Assembly: GCA_943330925.2 (NCBI GenBank)
Contig: CALQJP020000085.1
Span: 1 to 8,396 of the forward strand
Origin: Chryseobacterium gleum
GTDB taxonomy: Bacteria > Bacteroidota > Bacteroidia > Flavobacteriales_D > Sanyastnellaceae
Direction of reading: 5' to 3'
DNA: 8,396 nucleotides
Under the pieces are notes generated by a model, which saw only the letters and a program-made list of their open reading frames with translations, was not told the origin of the DNA and ran no database searches. The stretch's first letter is position 1. Every line of letters starts with the position of its first letter. This document shows positions 1-5,789 of the stretch, piece after piece. The translations under genes and the position numbers were made by a program.

Positions 1-15
1 AATGATTCAGAAAAA

Positions 16-1287
16 ATGCATCCACAACAGATAAATGCGGAAATTATAGCCATCGGCGATGAGTTGCTCATTGGGCAGACCATCAACACCAATGCCGCGT
101 GGTTGGGCGAACAGTTGAATGCGATTGGCATTAAGGTGCACCGCTCCATTGTAATATCCGATAACAAGGATGAGATAACAGCTTCGCTCAACGAGGCTTC
201 GGCAAGAAGCAACATCATCATCATGACAGGTGGCCTGGGCCCCACAAAAGATGACATTACCAAGCATACGCTGTGTAAATATTTCAACACCGATCTGATT
301 ATGGATGAGCCGGCCTTGCAGCGCATCACCGAGTTTTTTGAGCGTCGGGGGTTACCCATGCTCGAAGTCAATCGACAACAGGCCTTGGTGCCCGCGGCGT
401 GCACCGTTATTCATAATTACAGAGGAACGGCCTGTGGTATGTGGTTCGAGCGAGGCGACCGAGTGTTTATCTCCATGCCGGGTGTACCCTATGAGATGAA
501 GGGCATGATGGAAGATGAAGTGTTCGGAAAGTTGGCCTCATTCTACAAGAGGCCTGTCATTCGCCACCGCACGATACTCACCACAGGAGTAGGAGAGTCC
601 TTTTTGGCCAATTTGCTTACCGGTTGGGAGCACATGCTGGAGGAGCGCAAAATTGCATTGGCCTATTTGCCTTCGCCCGGCATGGTGAAGTTGCGCATGT
701 CTAGTTATAGTGAAGCGGGCAGAAATGTGGAGGAGGATTTTCGAGTGTGCGAAGAAGAGCTTCACCGATTGGTGGGCGAGCATATCTATGGGTATGATAA
801 GGATACGCTGCAAGAGATAGTGGGAGCCATGCTGCGCTCTCGCGGATCAACTATCGCGTTAGCAGAGAGCTGCACGGGTGGCACGCTTTCCCGCATGATT
901 ACATCGGTGCCTGGTTCCAGCGATTACTTCAAAGGAGGGGTTGTAGCTTATAACAATGAAGTTAAGTCTGAAATTCTCCACGTAGATCCGAAGGTAATCG
1001 AAGAGTTTAACGTAGTAAGTCACGAGGTGGCTCGAGCCATGGCGACTGCCGCGCGCCGACTATTTGGAGCCGATTGGGCCATTTCGACTACAGGTATAGC
1101 AGGCCCCGGAGGCGGCACAGAAGAACAGCCGGTGGGACTTATTTACGTAGCAGTGGCAGGTCCAAACGGTTGCAAGTCAGTTGAATTGAGACTGGGCAAA
1201 CGCAGAGACAACAACATGGATATGGCCTCTTTTGCCGGGTTGAATTTGCTCCGCAAAGAAATTTTAATTCAAAAGGCTGAATTTTAA
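16..1287 (+). CDS. cinA: CinA-family protein (nucleotide pyrophosphatase domain + NMN amidohydrolase domain)
   Basis: The 423-residue product has the full two-domain CinA architecture. The N-terminal MoCF/MoaB-like domain (about residues 8-175) carries GDELL at 14-18 and the TGGLGPTKDD signature at 71-80. In this family that domain hydrolyses ADP-ribose and related dinucleotides. The C-terminal PncC domain (about 260-415) carries LAESCTGG at 282-289, with the conserved Ser285, and TTGIAGPGGG at 358-367. PncC domains deamidate nicotinamide mononucleotide to nicotinate mononucleotide in NAD recycling. Both motif sets are intact, so both activities are plausible. The protein is cytosolic, and the length is normal for full-length bacterial CinA. 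The ATG at 16 follows an A-rich stretch and gives only a seven-residue lead before the conserved INAEIIAIGDE region; no other in-frame ATG fits. The competence-linked name does not establish a role in DNA uptake here. The gene's promoter lies outside the window. Confidence 0.95.
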   Translation: MHPQQINAEIIAIGDELLIGQTINTNAAWLGEQLNAIGIKVHRSIVISDNKDEITASLNEASARSNIIIMTGGLGPTKDDITKHTLCKYFNTDLIMDEPALQRITEFFERRGLPMLEVNRQQALVPAACTVIHNYRGTACGMWFERGDRVFISMPGVPYEMKGMMEDEVFGKLASFYKRPVIRHRTILTTGVGESFLANLLTGWEHMLEERKIALAYLPSPGMVKLRMSSYSEAGRNVEEDFRVCEEELHRLVGEHIYGYDKDTLQEIVGAMLRSRGSTIALAESCTGGTLSRMITSVPGSSDYFKGGVVAYNNEVKSEILHVDPKVIEEFNVVSHEVARAMATAARRLFGADWAISTTGIAGPGGGTEEQPVGLIYVAVAGPNGCKSVELRLGKRRDNNMDMASFAGLNLLRKEILIQKAEF

Positions 1288-1298
1288 AAAAATTGTCG

Positions 1299-1306
1299 TT
1301 TCTTTG
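1299..1306 (+). promoter_or_regulatory. Probable -7 element of the rpmB promoter
   Basis: TTTCTTTG followed by CCGCCC lies in the 45-base gap between cinA and rpmB. It matches the Bacteroidota -7 consensus TAnnTTTG except for T in place of A at position 2. Transcription would begin around 1311-1314, leaving a leader of about 20 bases before the ATG at 1333. I see no convincing TTG at the expected -33 distance, so this is a one-box call. It would let rpmB be expressed independently of cinA. Confidence 0.5.
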
Positions 1307-1332
1307 CCGCCCATTTTAAAAAGTATATTGCC

Positions 1333-1569
1333 ATGGCACGCGTTTGTCAGATCACAGGAAAGACCACACAGTCAGGACACAAAGTGTCTCACTCGAATAT
1401 CAAAACCAAGCGTAAGTTCTATCCGAACTTGCAATACAAGCGTTTCTGGTTGGAAGAGGAGAAGCGTTGGGTTGAATTGCGTGTGACCCCAAAAGGAATG
1501 AAGACCATCAACAAATTGGGCTTAATGGCTGCTATGAAGCAAGCTAAAGAGCTCGGTTATATTGCATAA
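1333..1569 (+). CDS. rpmB: Large ribosomal subunit protein bL28
   Basis: The 78-residue basic protein begins MARVCQITGK and contains the family's N-terminal CxxTGK pattern, the HSNIKTKRKFYPNL segment (residues 20-33) and the C-terminal VTPKGMKTINKLG stretch (about 51-63). It is a structural component of the 50S subunit. It has only one cysteine (Cys5), so it is the non-zinc-binding form that lacks CxxC pairs. The length is typical of bL28. It follows cinA by 45 bases, as is common in Bacteroidota, and is closed by a hairpin terminator starting 14 bases after its stop codon. The gene usually found next in this phylum, rpmG (bL33), is absent. The leader is AT-rich with no clear Shine-Dalgarno, which is normal for ribosomal protein genes of this phylum. 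Confidence 0.97.
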   Translation: MARVCQITGKTTQSGHKVSHSNIKTKRKFYPNLQYKRFWLEEEKRWVELRVTPKGMKTINKLGLMAAMKQAKELGYIA

Positions 1570-1583
1570 TCGAATCATGTAAA

Positions 1584-1620
1584 AATGAGAAAGCACTGCG
1601 CAATGCGGTGCTTTTTCATT
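1584..1620 (+). terminator. Rho-independent terminator of rpmB
   Basis: A long hairpin has arms AATGAGAAAGCACTGC and GCGGTGCTTTTTCATT around the five-base loop GCAAT. Pairing is complete except for one G-T wobble near the loop and one mismatch in the AT-rich base of the stem. The descending arm contains a run of five T. The structure sits 14 bases after the rpmB stop and ends the cinA/rpmB unit before secDF. The lower strand also ends in a T-rich run, so it could act in both directions, although no lower-strand gene is nearby. Confidence 0.85.
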
Positions 1621-1651
1621 GATACAGGTTCGATTACAAACAGGGTGTATG

Positions 1652-1682
1652 TTGAAAGTTTCAATTCACACACGTTTGAAAG
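1652..1682. repeat. TTGAAAG palindrome and direct repeat at the secDF promoter (candidate operator)
   Basis: TTGAAA (1652-1657), G, TTTCAA (1659-1664) is a perfect 6-bp inverted repeat with a single central base. The half-site TTGAAAG recurs at 1676-1682, with the same phase start-to-start 24 bases downstream, overlapping the -33 TTTG of the secDF promoter. The arrangement resembles a regulator binding region, but short AT-rich repeats also occur by chance and no regulator is known for it. Confidence 0.3.
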
Positions 1683-1702
1683 GCCGTGCCATATTATATT
1701 TG
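1675..1702 (+). promoter_or_regulatory. secDF promoter, Bacteroidota type
   Basis: TATATTTG at 1695-1702 is an exact match to the -7 consensus TAnnTTTG. TTTG at 1675-1678 lies 16 bases upstream, close to the usual -33 spacing. Transcription would start near 1707-1711 and give a leader of about 35 bases before the ATG at 1744. An overlapping AACCTTTG at 1704-1711 is a weaker second -7 candidate. Because a terminator lies upstream, this is likely the sole promoter of secDF. Confidence 0.7.
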
Positions 1703-1743
1703 CAACCTTTGTCAAAATAAGACTTACCAATTAGTTCAGTTAC

Positions 1744-4700
1744 ATGCGTAATAAATCGCTCTTGTGGATCTTCGTGATCCTTCTCACATTGACGGTAGTA
1801 TATGTGCTGTCGTTCGGATTTGTAGCCCGAAGCTACGAAAAGAAGGTTGGCCAACTGGTGGAAGACTCGTTGAACACGGCCGGTGTTTCATACACCGTTG
1901 GTGATTCCGCCTACACTGCTTTGTATCGCAAGGTACTTCGCGACAGTTCCGATGCTTCTGCGTTTCCGGTATTTGGCCATAGCTACAACTACTTGAAAGA
2001 GCGTGAGCTCAACCTTGGTCTCGACCTCAAGGGAGGTATGAGCGTAGTACTCGAAGTGTCGATCCCCGATCTTTTCATTGCACTTTCTGACAATAACGCC
2101 AATCCGGTGTTCCAGAAGTCGATTGCCGATGCGAAGCTTGCTCAACGCAGCTCATCCAAGGCTTACGTTGATTTGTTCTATGATGCATGGAAGCAAAACA
2201 ACACCTCAGGTCTTGAAATGTGGCGTGTTTTCGACACGATGGAGAACAAGGGTAAATTCCCTGCTAAATCTGCCGATGACGATGTGATTGAAATCCTCCG
2301 CAAAGAAGCTGATGACGCTCTCAACAACACGGAGAACATCATCAAAAAGCGTATCGAGCCATTTGGGGTAACTCAGGCAAACGTTCAGCGCCAGTCGCTA
2401 ACAGGCCGTATCGTGGTTGAACTTCCGGGTGTCGACGATCGTGAACGCGTTCGCAAGACCTTGAAGGCTACAGCAAACCTTGAGTTCTGGGATACTTACC
2501 GTACCGACGAGGTGTTCATGAAGATGTATGAGTTGTATGGCACCATCGGTAAGAAGGTAGCTCCCGATTTGTATTCTCAAGATCCTGATCGCGCCCGCAA
2601 AGACTCGTTGATGATGGTGGCGATGAAAGACACTTCGCTTACCCAGGTTCAGCAAGACTCTATTCGCACTGCATACCGCGACACCACTGTTCGTCCTGAT
2701 AGCCTGCTCACTGAAACAGAATTGAACCGCAAGTATCCATTGCGCAAGATGCAAATCAACCCGCAAGCGGGTTCAGCTGTAATTGCATTTGCAATGGTGA
2801 GCGACACCTCTGAAATCAATAAATACCTCAACATGGATGTGGCGAAAGACGCCCTTCCACAAGACTTGCGTTTGTTGTGGGCTGCCAAACCTGAGAAAAA
2901 TGTAGTAGCGCTCTATGGTATCAAAGACAAGAGCTTGCGCGGCAAGGCGGAGCTTGATGGTAAGTCGATTGTTGATGCCCGTCAAGACTTCAACATGATC
3001 ACCGGTGAGGTGGAAGTAAACATGACCATGGACTCTGAAGGCGCTGCTGTTTGGAGAGAAATGACTCGTCGCAACGCTGCAGATAACAAGCGTTCAATTG
3101 CAATCGTAATGGACAACTTGGTGTTTTCTGCACCAAGCGTAAATAGCGAAATTCCAAACGGAAGTTCTGTGATTCAGTTCGGTCGCGCGGCTACCGGTGC
3201 AGATCAACCGAAACTCGAGCAAGAAGCAAAAGACCTTGCAGGTTTGTTGAAGGCGGGTTCATTGCCTGCTCCTGCTAAGATCATCGACGAAGTAACCGTA
3301 GGTCCATCAGTAGGTGAGGAGAACATCAATGCGGGTGTGTTGTCATTCGTGATTGCATTCGTTCTCATCCTTATCTACATGATTTTCTACTACGCATGGG
3401 CTGGTTGGGCTGCTAACGTAGCATTGATTGCCAACTTGTTCTTCATGATTGGAGCGCTGGTATCTATGCAAGGTTCGCTTACTCTGCCTGGTATCGCGGG
3501 TATCGTACTCACCATGGGTATGGCGGTTGATGCGAACGTACTTATCTACGAACGTGTGAAGGAAGAACTTCGCGCAGGCAAAGGCATCAGCGCTGCGATG
3601 AAGGATGGATTCATCAAGGCATTGAGCGCTATCATCGATGGTAACGCTACTACCTTGATTACAGGTGTCATCTTGTTGCTCGTGGGAACCGGACCTATCA
3701 AAGGTTTCGCTACCACGTTGATCATCGGTATCTTCACAACACTCGTAACTGCCTTGATCATTTCACGACTGATTTTGTATCGTCGTTTGGAGAACAAGAA
3801 GCCGATTACATTTTACAGCAACATTACCAAGGACTGGTTTACGAAGGTGAACTTCGATTTCGTAGCGAAGCGTAAGATGTTCTATGTGATTTCTATGGTA
3901 ATCATGATCGCAGGTGCTGCTTCATGGGTAACCCGTGGTTTCAATATGGGTGTTGACTTCTCGGGTGGTACCTCTGTTCGTGTTGACTTCGCTTCTGATG
4001 TGAATGTTGACCAATTGCGTGCGAACGTAGGTTCTGTGTTGGTTGAAGAGAACGGATCTCCAGCTTCAGTTGTGGTGCAAAGCATCGGAAACGGAAGCAA
4101 GAGCTACAAAGTGACTACCAACTATATGATCAACTCTGAAAATCCGGAAGTTGAGAATATGGTGAGTGCGAAAATGGCCGAAGGGTTTGCTAAGATGAAT
4201 GCTGACTTCACGGTTGGTTCTTCTTACAAAGTGGATCCTACCATGAGCGACGACTTCCGCAAGCAAGCTTCATGGGCTACTATCCTTTCGTTGATTCTTG
4301 TGGGTGCATACATCATGTTGCGTTTCCGCAAGTGGGACTTCGCACTGGGTGCTTCGGTAGCATTGTTGCACGATGCCTTGGTGGTAATCGCAGCCTTCAC
4401 TTTGTTGAACGGTGTAATGCCATTCTCACTGGAGGTTAACCAAAACTTTATCGGGGCGATCCTGACGGTAATTGGTTACTCGATCAACGACACCGTGGTA
4501 ATCTTCGACCGTATCCGTGAGTACCTCGGAGGTCGCAAAAACGCGCCGATTGAAGGCACTATCAACGATGCATTGAACAGCACGCTTGGACGTTCAATCA
4601 ATACGTCCATGACGGTATTGTTGACCTTGATGGTAATGTTCATCTTCGGTAGCGACGATATCCGCGGATTCTGCTTCGCAATGATCATTGGGGTTATCTC

Positions 4701-4782
4701 CGGTGTATACTCTACGCTCTTCATCGCATCGCCAATTGTGGTTGATATGCGCAATTGGGCTAACAAAAAGGCAGAAGCATAA
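1744..4782 (+). CDS. secDF: Protein translocase subunit SecDF (fused SecD and SecF)
   Basis: The 1012-residue inner-membrane protein fuses SecD (about 1-700) to SecF (about 710-1012). It uses the proton gradient to help pull preproteins through SecYEG on the periplasmic side. The SecD half has an N-terminal membrane segment (about 6-28), the NLGLDLKGG motif at 90-98, a periplasmic P1 region and five membrane segments containing GMAVDANVLIYER (592-604), with the conserved Asp596 expected in proton transfer. The SecF half has GVDFSGG at 736-742, a small periplasmic domain and a membrane bundle with GYSINDTVVIFDR (911-923), including Asp916. All key motifs are intact. The length exceeds the sum of E. 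coli SecD plus SecF because of hydrophilic insertions in P1 (about 105-190 and 250-340), which are usual for Bacteroidota. The gene stands alone between two terminators with its own promoter. Its codon choice looks strongly biased (GGT, CGT, GTA, AAC), consistent with high expression. Confidence 0.97.
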   Translation: MRNKSLLWIFVILLTLTVVYVLSFGFVARSYEKKVGQLVEDSLNTAGVSYTVGDSAYTALYRKVLRDSSDASAFPVFGHSYNYLKERELNLGLDLKGGMSVVLEVSIPDLFIALSDNNANPVFQKSIADAKLAQRSSSKAYVDLFYDAWKQNNTSGLEMWRVFDTMENKGKFPAKSADDDVIEILRKEADDALNNTENIIKKRIEPFGVTQANVQRQSLTGRIVVELPGVDDRERVRKTLKATANLEFWDTYRTDEVFMKMYELYGTIGKKVAPDLYSQDPDRARKDSLMMVAMKDTSLTQVQQDSIRTAYRDTTVRPDSLLTETELNRKYPLRKMQINPQAGSAVIAFAMVSDTSEINKYLNMDVAKDALPQDLRLLWAAKPEKNVVALYGIKDKSLRGKAELDGKSIVDARQDFNMITGEVEVNMTMDSEGAAVWREMTRRNAADNKRSIAIVMDNLVFSAPSVNSEIPNGSSVIQFGRAATGADQPKLEQEAKDLAGLLKAGSLPAPAKIIDEVTVGPSVGEENINAGVLSFVIAFVLILIYMIFYYAWAGWAANVALIANLFFMIGALVSMQGSLTLPGIAGIVLTMGMAVDANVLIYERVKEELRAGKGISAAMKDGFIKALSAIIDGNATTLITGVILLLVGTGPIKGFATTLIIGIFTTLVTALIISRLILYRRLENKKPITFYSNITKDWFTKVNFDFVAKRKMFYVISMVIMIAGAASWVTRGFNMGVDFSGGTSVRVDFASDVNVDQLRANVGSVLVEENGSPASVVVQSIGNGSKSYKVTTNYMINSENPEVENMVSAKMAEGFAKMNADFTVGSSYKVDPTMSDDFRKQASWATILSLILVGAYIMLRFRKWDFALGASVALLHDALVVIAAFTLLNGVMPFSLEVNQNFIGAILTVIGYSINDTVVIFDRIREYLGGRKNAPIEGTINDALNSTLGRSINTSMTVLLTLMVMFIFGSDDIRGFCFAMIIGVISGVYSTLFIASPIVVDMRNWANKKAEA

Positions 4783-4800
4783 GCCTTAAATACAGCATTG

Positions 4801-4829
4801 AAAAGGGGCCTCAACGGGCCCCTTTTTTT
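4801..4829 (+). terminator. Rho-independent terminator of secDF, possibly bidirectional
   Basis: A perfect 10-bp stem, AAAAGGGGCC (4801-4810) and GGCCCCTTTT (4817-4826), encloses the loop TCAACG and is followed by a seven-T run (4823-4829). It lies 18 bases after the secDF stop. On the lower strand the stem ends in only four T, but it sits 11 bases beyond the alkB stop, so it could also end the converging tatA-alkB transcript. Confidence 0.93.
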
Positions 4830-4840
4830 GTCTACACTTT

Positions 4841-5404
4841 TCAGATGGAATGAATGTTTCGGAAGGTCAGATTGATGCGAGGTTGCTGAGCACGCTTCGA
4901 TTTGGGCAGCGCGTGTTGCCATTCCTGTTGCATGTGGCACATCAGCAAAAGGGACCGGTCGTGCAGTTCCATGGCAATTGTTTGCCCGCTCAACTTATTC
5001 CGAAATCGAAACGGGCGTGTGCCACCAAAGGAGGCCGAGGCAATGAGTGAGCTATCCATTTCAGGCTCGTTGTCGCTGTGCCACCCCATGCTGTCGCTGC
5101 CGCTGCGGTAGTAGTTTGCCAGCACAGCATTGAATGAAAAATCCGTGATAGTTGCTATGCCTTCGGTTAGGGGAGTTACTACGTTCGGAATAGGGGCTTC
5201 CTCCCATTGAATGGAGCTGTACTTATAGGAAGGCCCAAACCAACAAGTAAGGCGAGGCTCCTGATGCAGTTTTCCAAAAACGCGTATTTCGTTTTGCTGC
5301 CAGGGCAATTCGTTTTTGAGTTGCTCGAAATAGCTGCGATCAAAAAAGTCGGGGTAATAAAGAAGCTGTTGGGGGCCGTTGGAATAAACAACGATCTTGT
5401 TCAT
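4841..5404 (-). CDS. AlkB-family 2-oxoglutarate/Fe(II)-dependent dioxygenase
   Basis: The 187-residue cytosolic protein has the hallmarks of the ALKBH2/3-like branch of AlkB enzymes. These oxidatively remove methyl and etheno groups from bases such as 1-methyladenine and 3-methylcytosine in DNA, sometimes in RNA. Visible features are the FGK and PR substrate-side motifs (43-45, 50-51), NAVLANYY (92-99), the iron ligands H109 and D111 in GWHSDNE, the third ligand His164 in EWQHALPK, and the RxNxTFR motif at 176-182, whose arginines hold 2-oxoglutarate and the substrate base. All catalytic residues are present. The start codon overlaps the tatA stop as ATGA, so translation is probably coupled to tatA. 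No separate promoter is evident. There is no ada or other adaptive-response gene nearby. I leave the symbol blank because several AlkB subfamilies share this pattern and the substrate cannot be read from sequence. Confidence 0.93.
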   Translation of the reverse strand: MNKIVVYSNGPQQLLYYPDFFDRSYFEQLKNELPWQQNEIRVFGKLHQEPRLTCWFGPSYKYSSIQWEEAPIPNVVTPLTEGIATITDFSFNAVLANYYRSGSDSMGWHSDNEPEMDSSLIASASFGGTRPFRFRNKLSGQTIAMELHDRSLLLMCHMQQEWQHALPKSKRAQQPRINLTFRNIHSI

Positions 5405-5682
5405 GAACGATTGGCTTCTTGCTCGGAGGAGTTGTCTTTGGGAATGGATGTTTCCGTTCGTGGTTTCGGAGCCTCCTCAATGTCTATCTGATCCAGTCGC
5501 AGCGCGCTGGTTTGCTTCTTCACTTCCGAGGCTCCTTTCAGAATTTCATCCTGCACATCTTTGGTAGCGTTGCGAAACTGATACATGGCTTTTCCCAGTG
5601 TTTGTGCAAGCGAGGGAATGCCCTTCGCGCCGAAGAACAGCAGATACACAAACAAGATCATTATGATTTCACCCGTACTCAC
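5401..5682 (-). CDS. tatA: Sec-independent protein translocase TatA/TatE-type subunit
   Basis: The 93-residue product has the TatA layout: a short N-terminus, one membrane helix (about 6-17, IIMILFVYLLFF), the FGAKGIP hinge (17-23), an amphipathic helix (about 24-45, SLAQTLGKAMYQFRNATKDV) and a charged, probably disordered tail rich in Glu, Lys and Pro. TatA oligomers form the conducting part of the twin-arginine pathway that exports folded proteins. No tatC lies in the window. Translation from the GTG at 5682-5680 gives MSTGEII before the helix, the usual length for the family. An ATG one base out of register (5684-5682) runs straight into TGA and cannot serve. The next in-frame ATG, residue 8, would shorten the helix. 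The stop overlaps the alkB start by four bases. A TatB-like role cannot be excluded on sequence alone, but the FGAK hinge fits TatA. Confidence 0.9.
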   Translation of the reverse strand: MSTGEIIMILFVYLLFFGAKGIPSLAQTLGKAMYQFRNATKDVQDEILKGASEVKKQTSALRLDQIDIEEAPKPRTETSIPKDNSSEQEANRS

Positions 5683-5686
5683 ATTG

Positions 5687-5694
5687 CAAATGTA
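5687..5694 (-). promoter_or_regulatory. -7 element of the tatA-alkB promoter
   Basis: Read on the lower strand, TACATTTG exactly matches the TAnnTTTG consensus. It ends only four bases before the GTG start of tatA, so a transcript begun at the usual distance would have little or no leader. The -33 position holds CATG where TTG is expected (22-base spacing), which is a one-base departure. The element lies within the imperfect palindrome ACATT GCA AATGT (5681-5693). Confidence 0.5.
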
Positions 5695-5700
5695 GCACTG

Positions 5701-5718
5701 TGAACCGCTCGTGGTTCA
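5701..5718. repeat. Inverted repeat in the tatA/kup divergent intergenic region
   Basis: TGAACC (5701-5706) and GGTTCA (5713-5718) form perfect 6-bp arms around a six-base spacer. The repeat lies upstream of the tatA -7 element, between the two divergent genes. It could be a regulator site or a chance palindrome. There is no T-run, so it is not a terminator. Confidence 0.25.
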
Positions 5719-5762
5719 TGAAAAAGTGGAAAGTGCGAGAACAACAACGCTCGGCGTACACC

Positions 5763-5770
5763 TACCTTCG
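5763..5770 (+). promoter_or_regulatory. Candidate -7 element for kup
   Basis: TACCTTCG differs from TAnnTTTG at one base and lies 19 bases before the preferred kup start, giving a predicted leader of about 12-15 bases. No TTG is present at the -33 distance. It is the best candidate in the 107-base divergent region, but the support is modest. Confidence 0.35.
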
Positions 5771-5789
5771 GCCAATAATTTCAATTTTC

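Noticed and set aside
2..34. A short frame at the window edge (ATG at 2, TAA at 32-34) that could be the tail of an upstream gene overlapping cinA.
   Set aside because: Only ten codons are visible and nothing identifies them. The upstream sequence needed to judge it is outside the window.
4850..5703. Upper-strand open frames across 4850-5050, 5207-5491 and 5419-5703.
   Set aside because: They lie antisense to alkB and tatA, whose reading frames contain full family motifs. The upper-strand translations show no recognisable domain and no start context.
5700..5789. A 30-residue N-terminal extension of Kup from a GTG at 5700.
   Set aside because: The extra residues are unlike Kup N-termini and would cover the inverted repeat and the only kup promoter candidate. 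The ATG at 5790 starts the protein just before the first conserved helix, as in the family.
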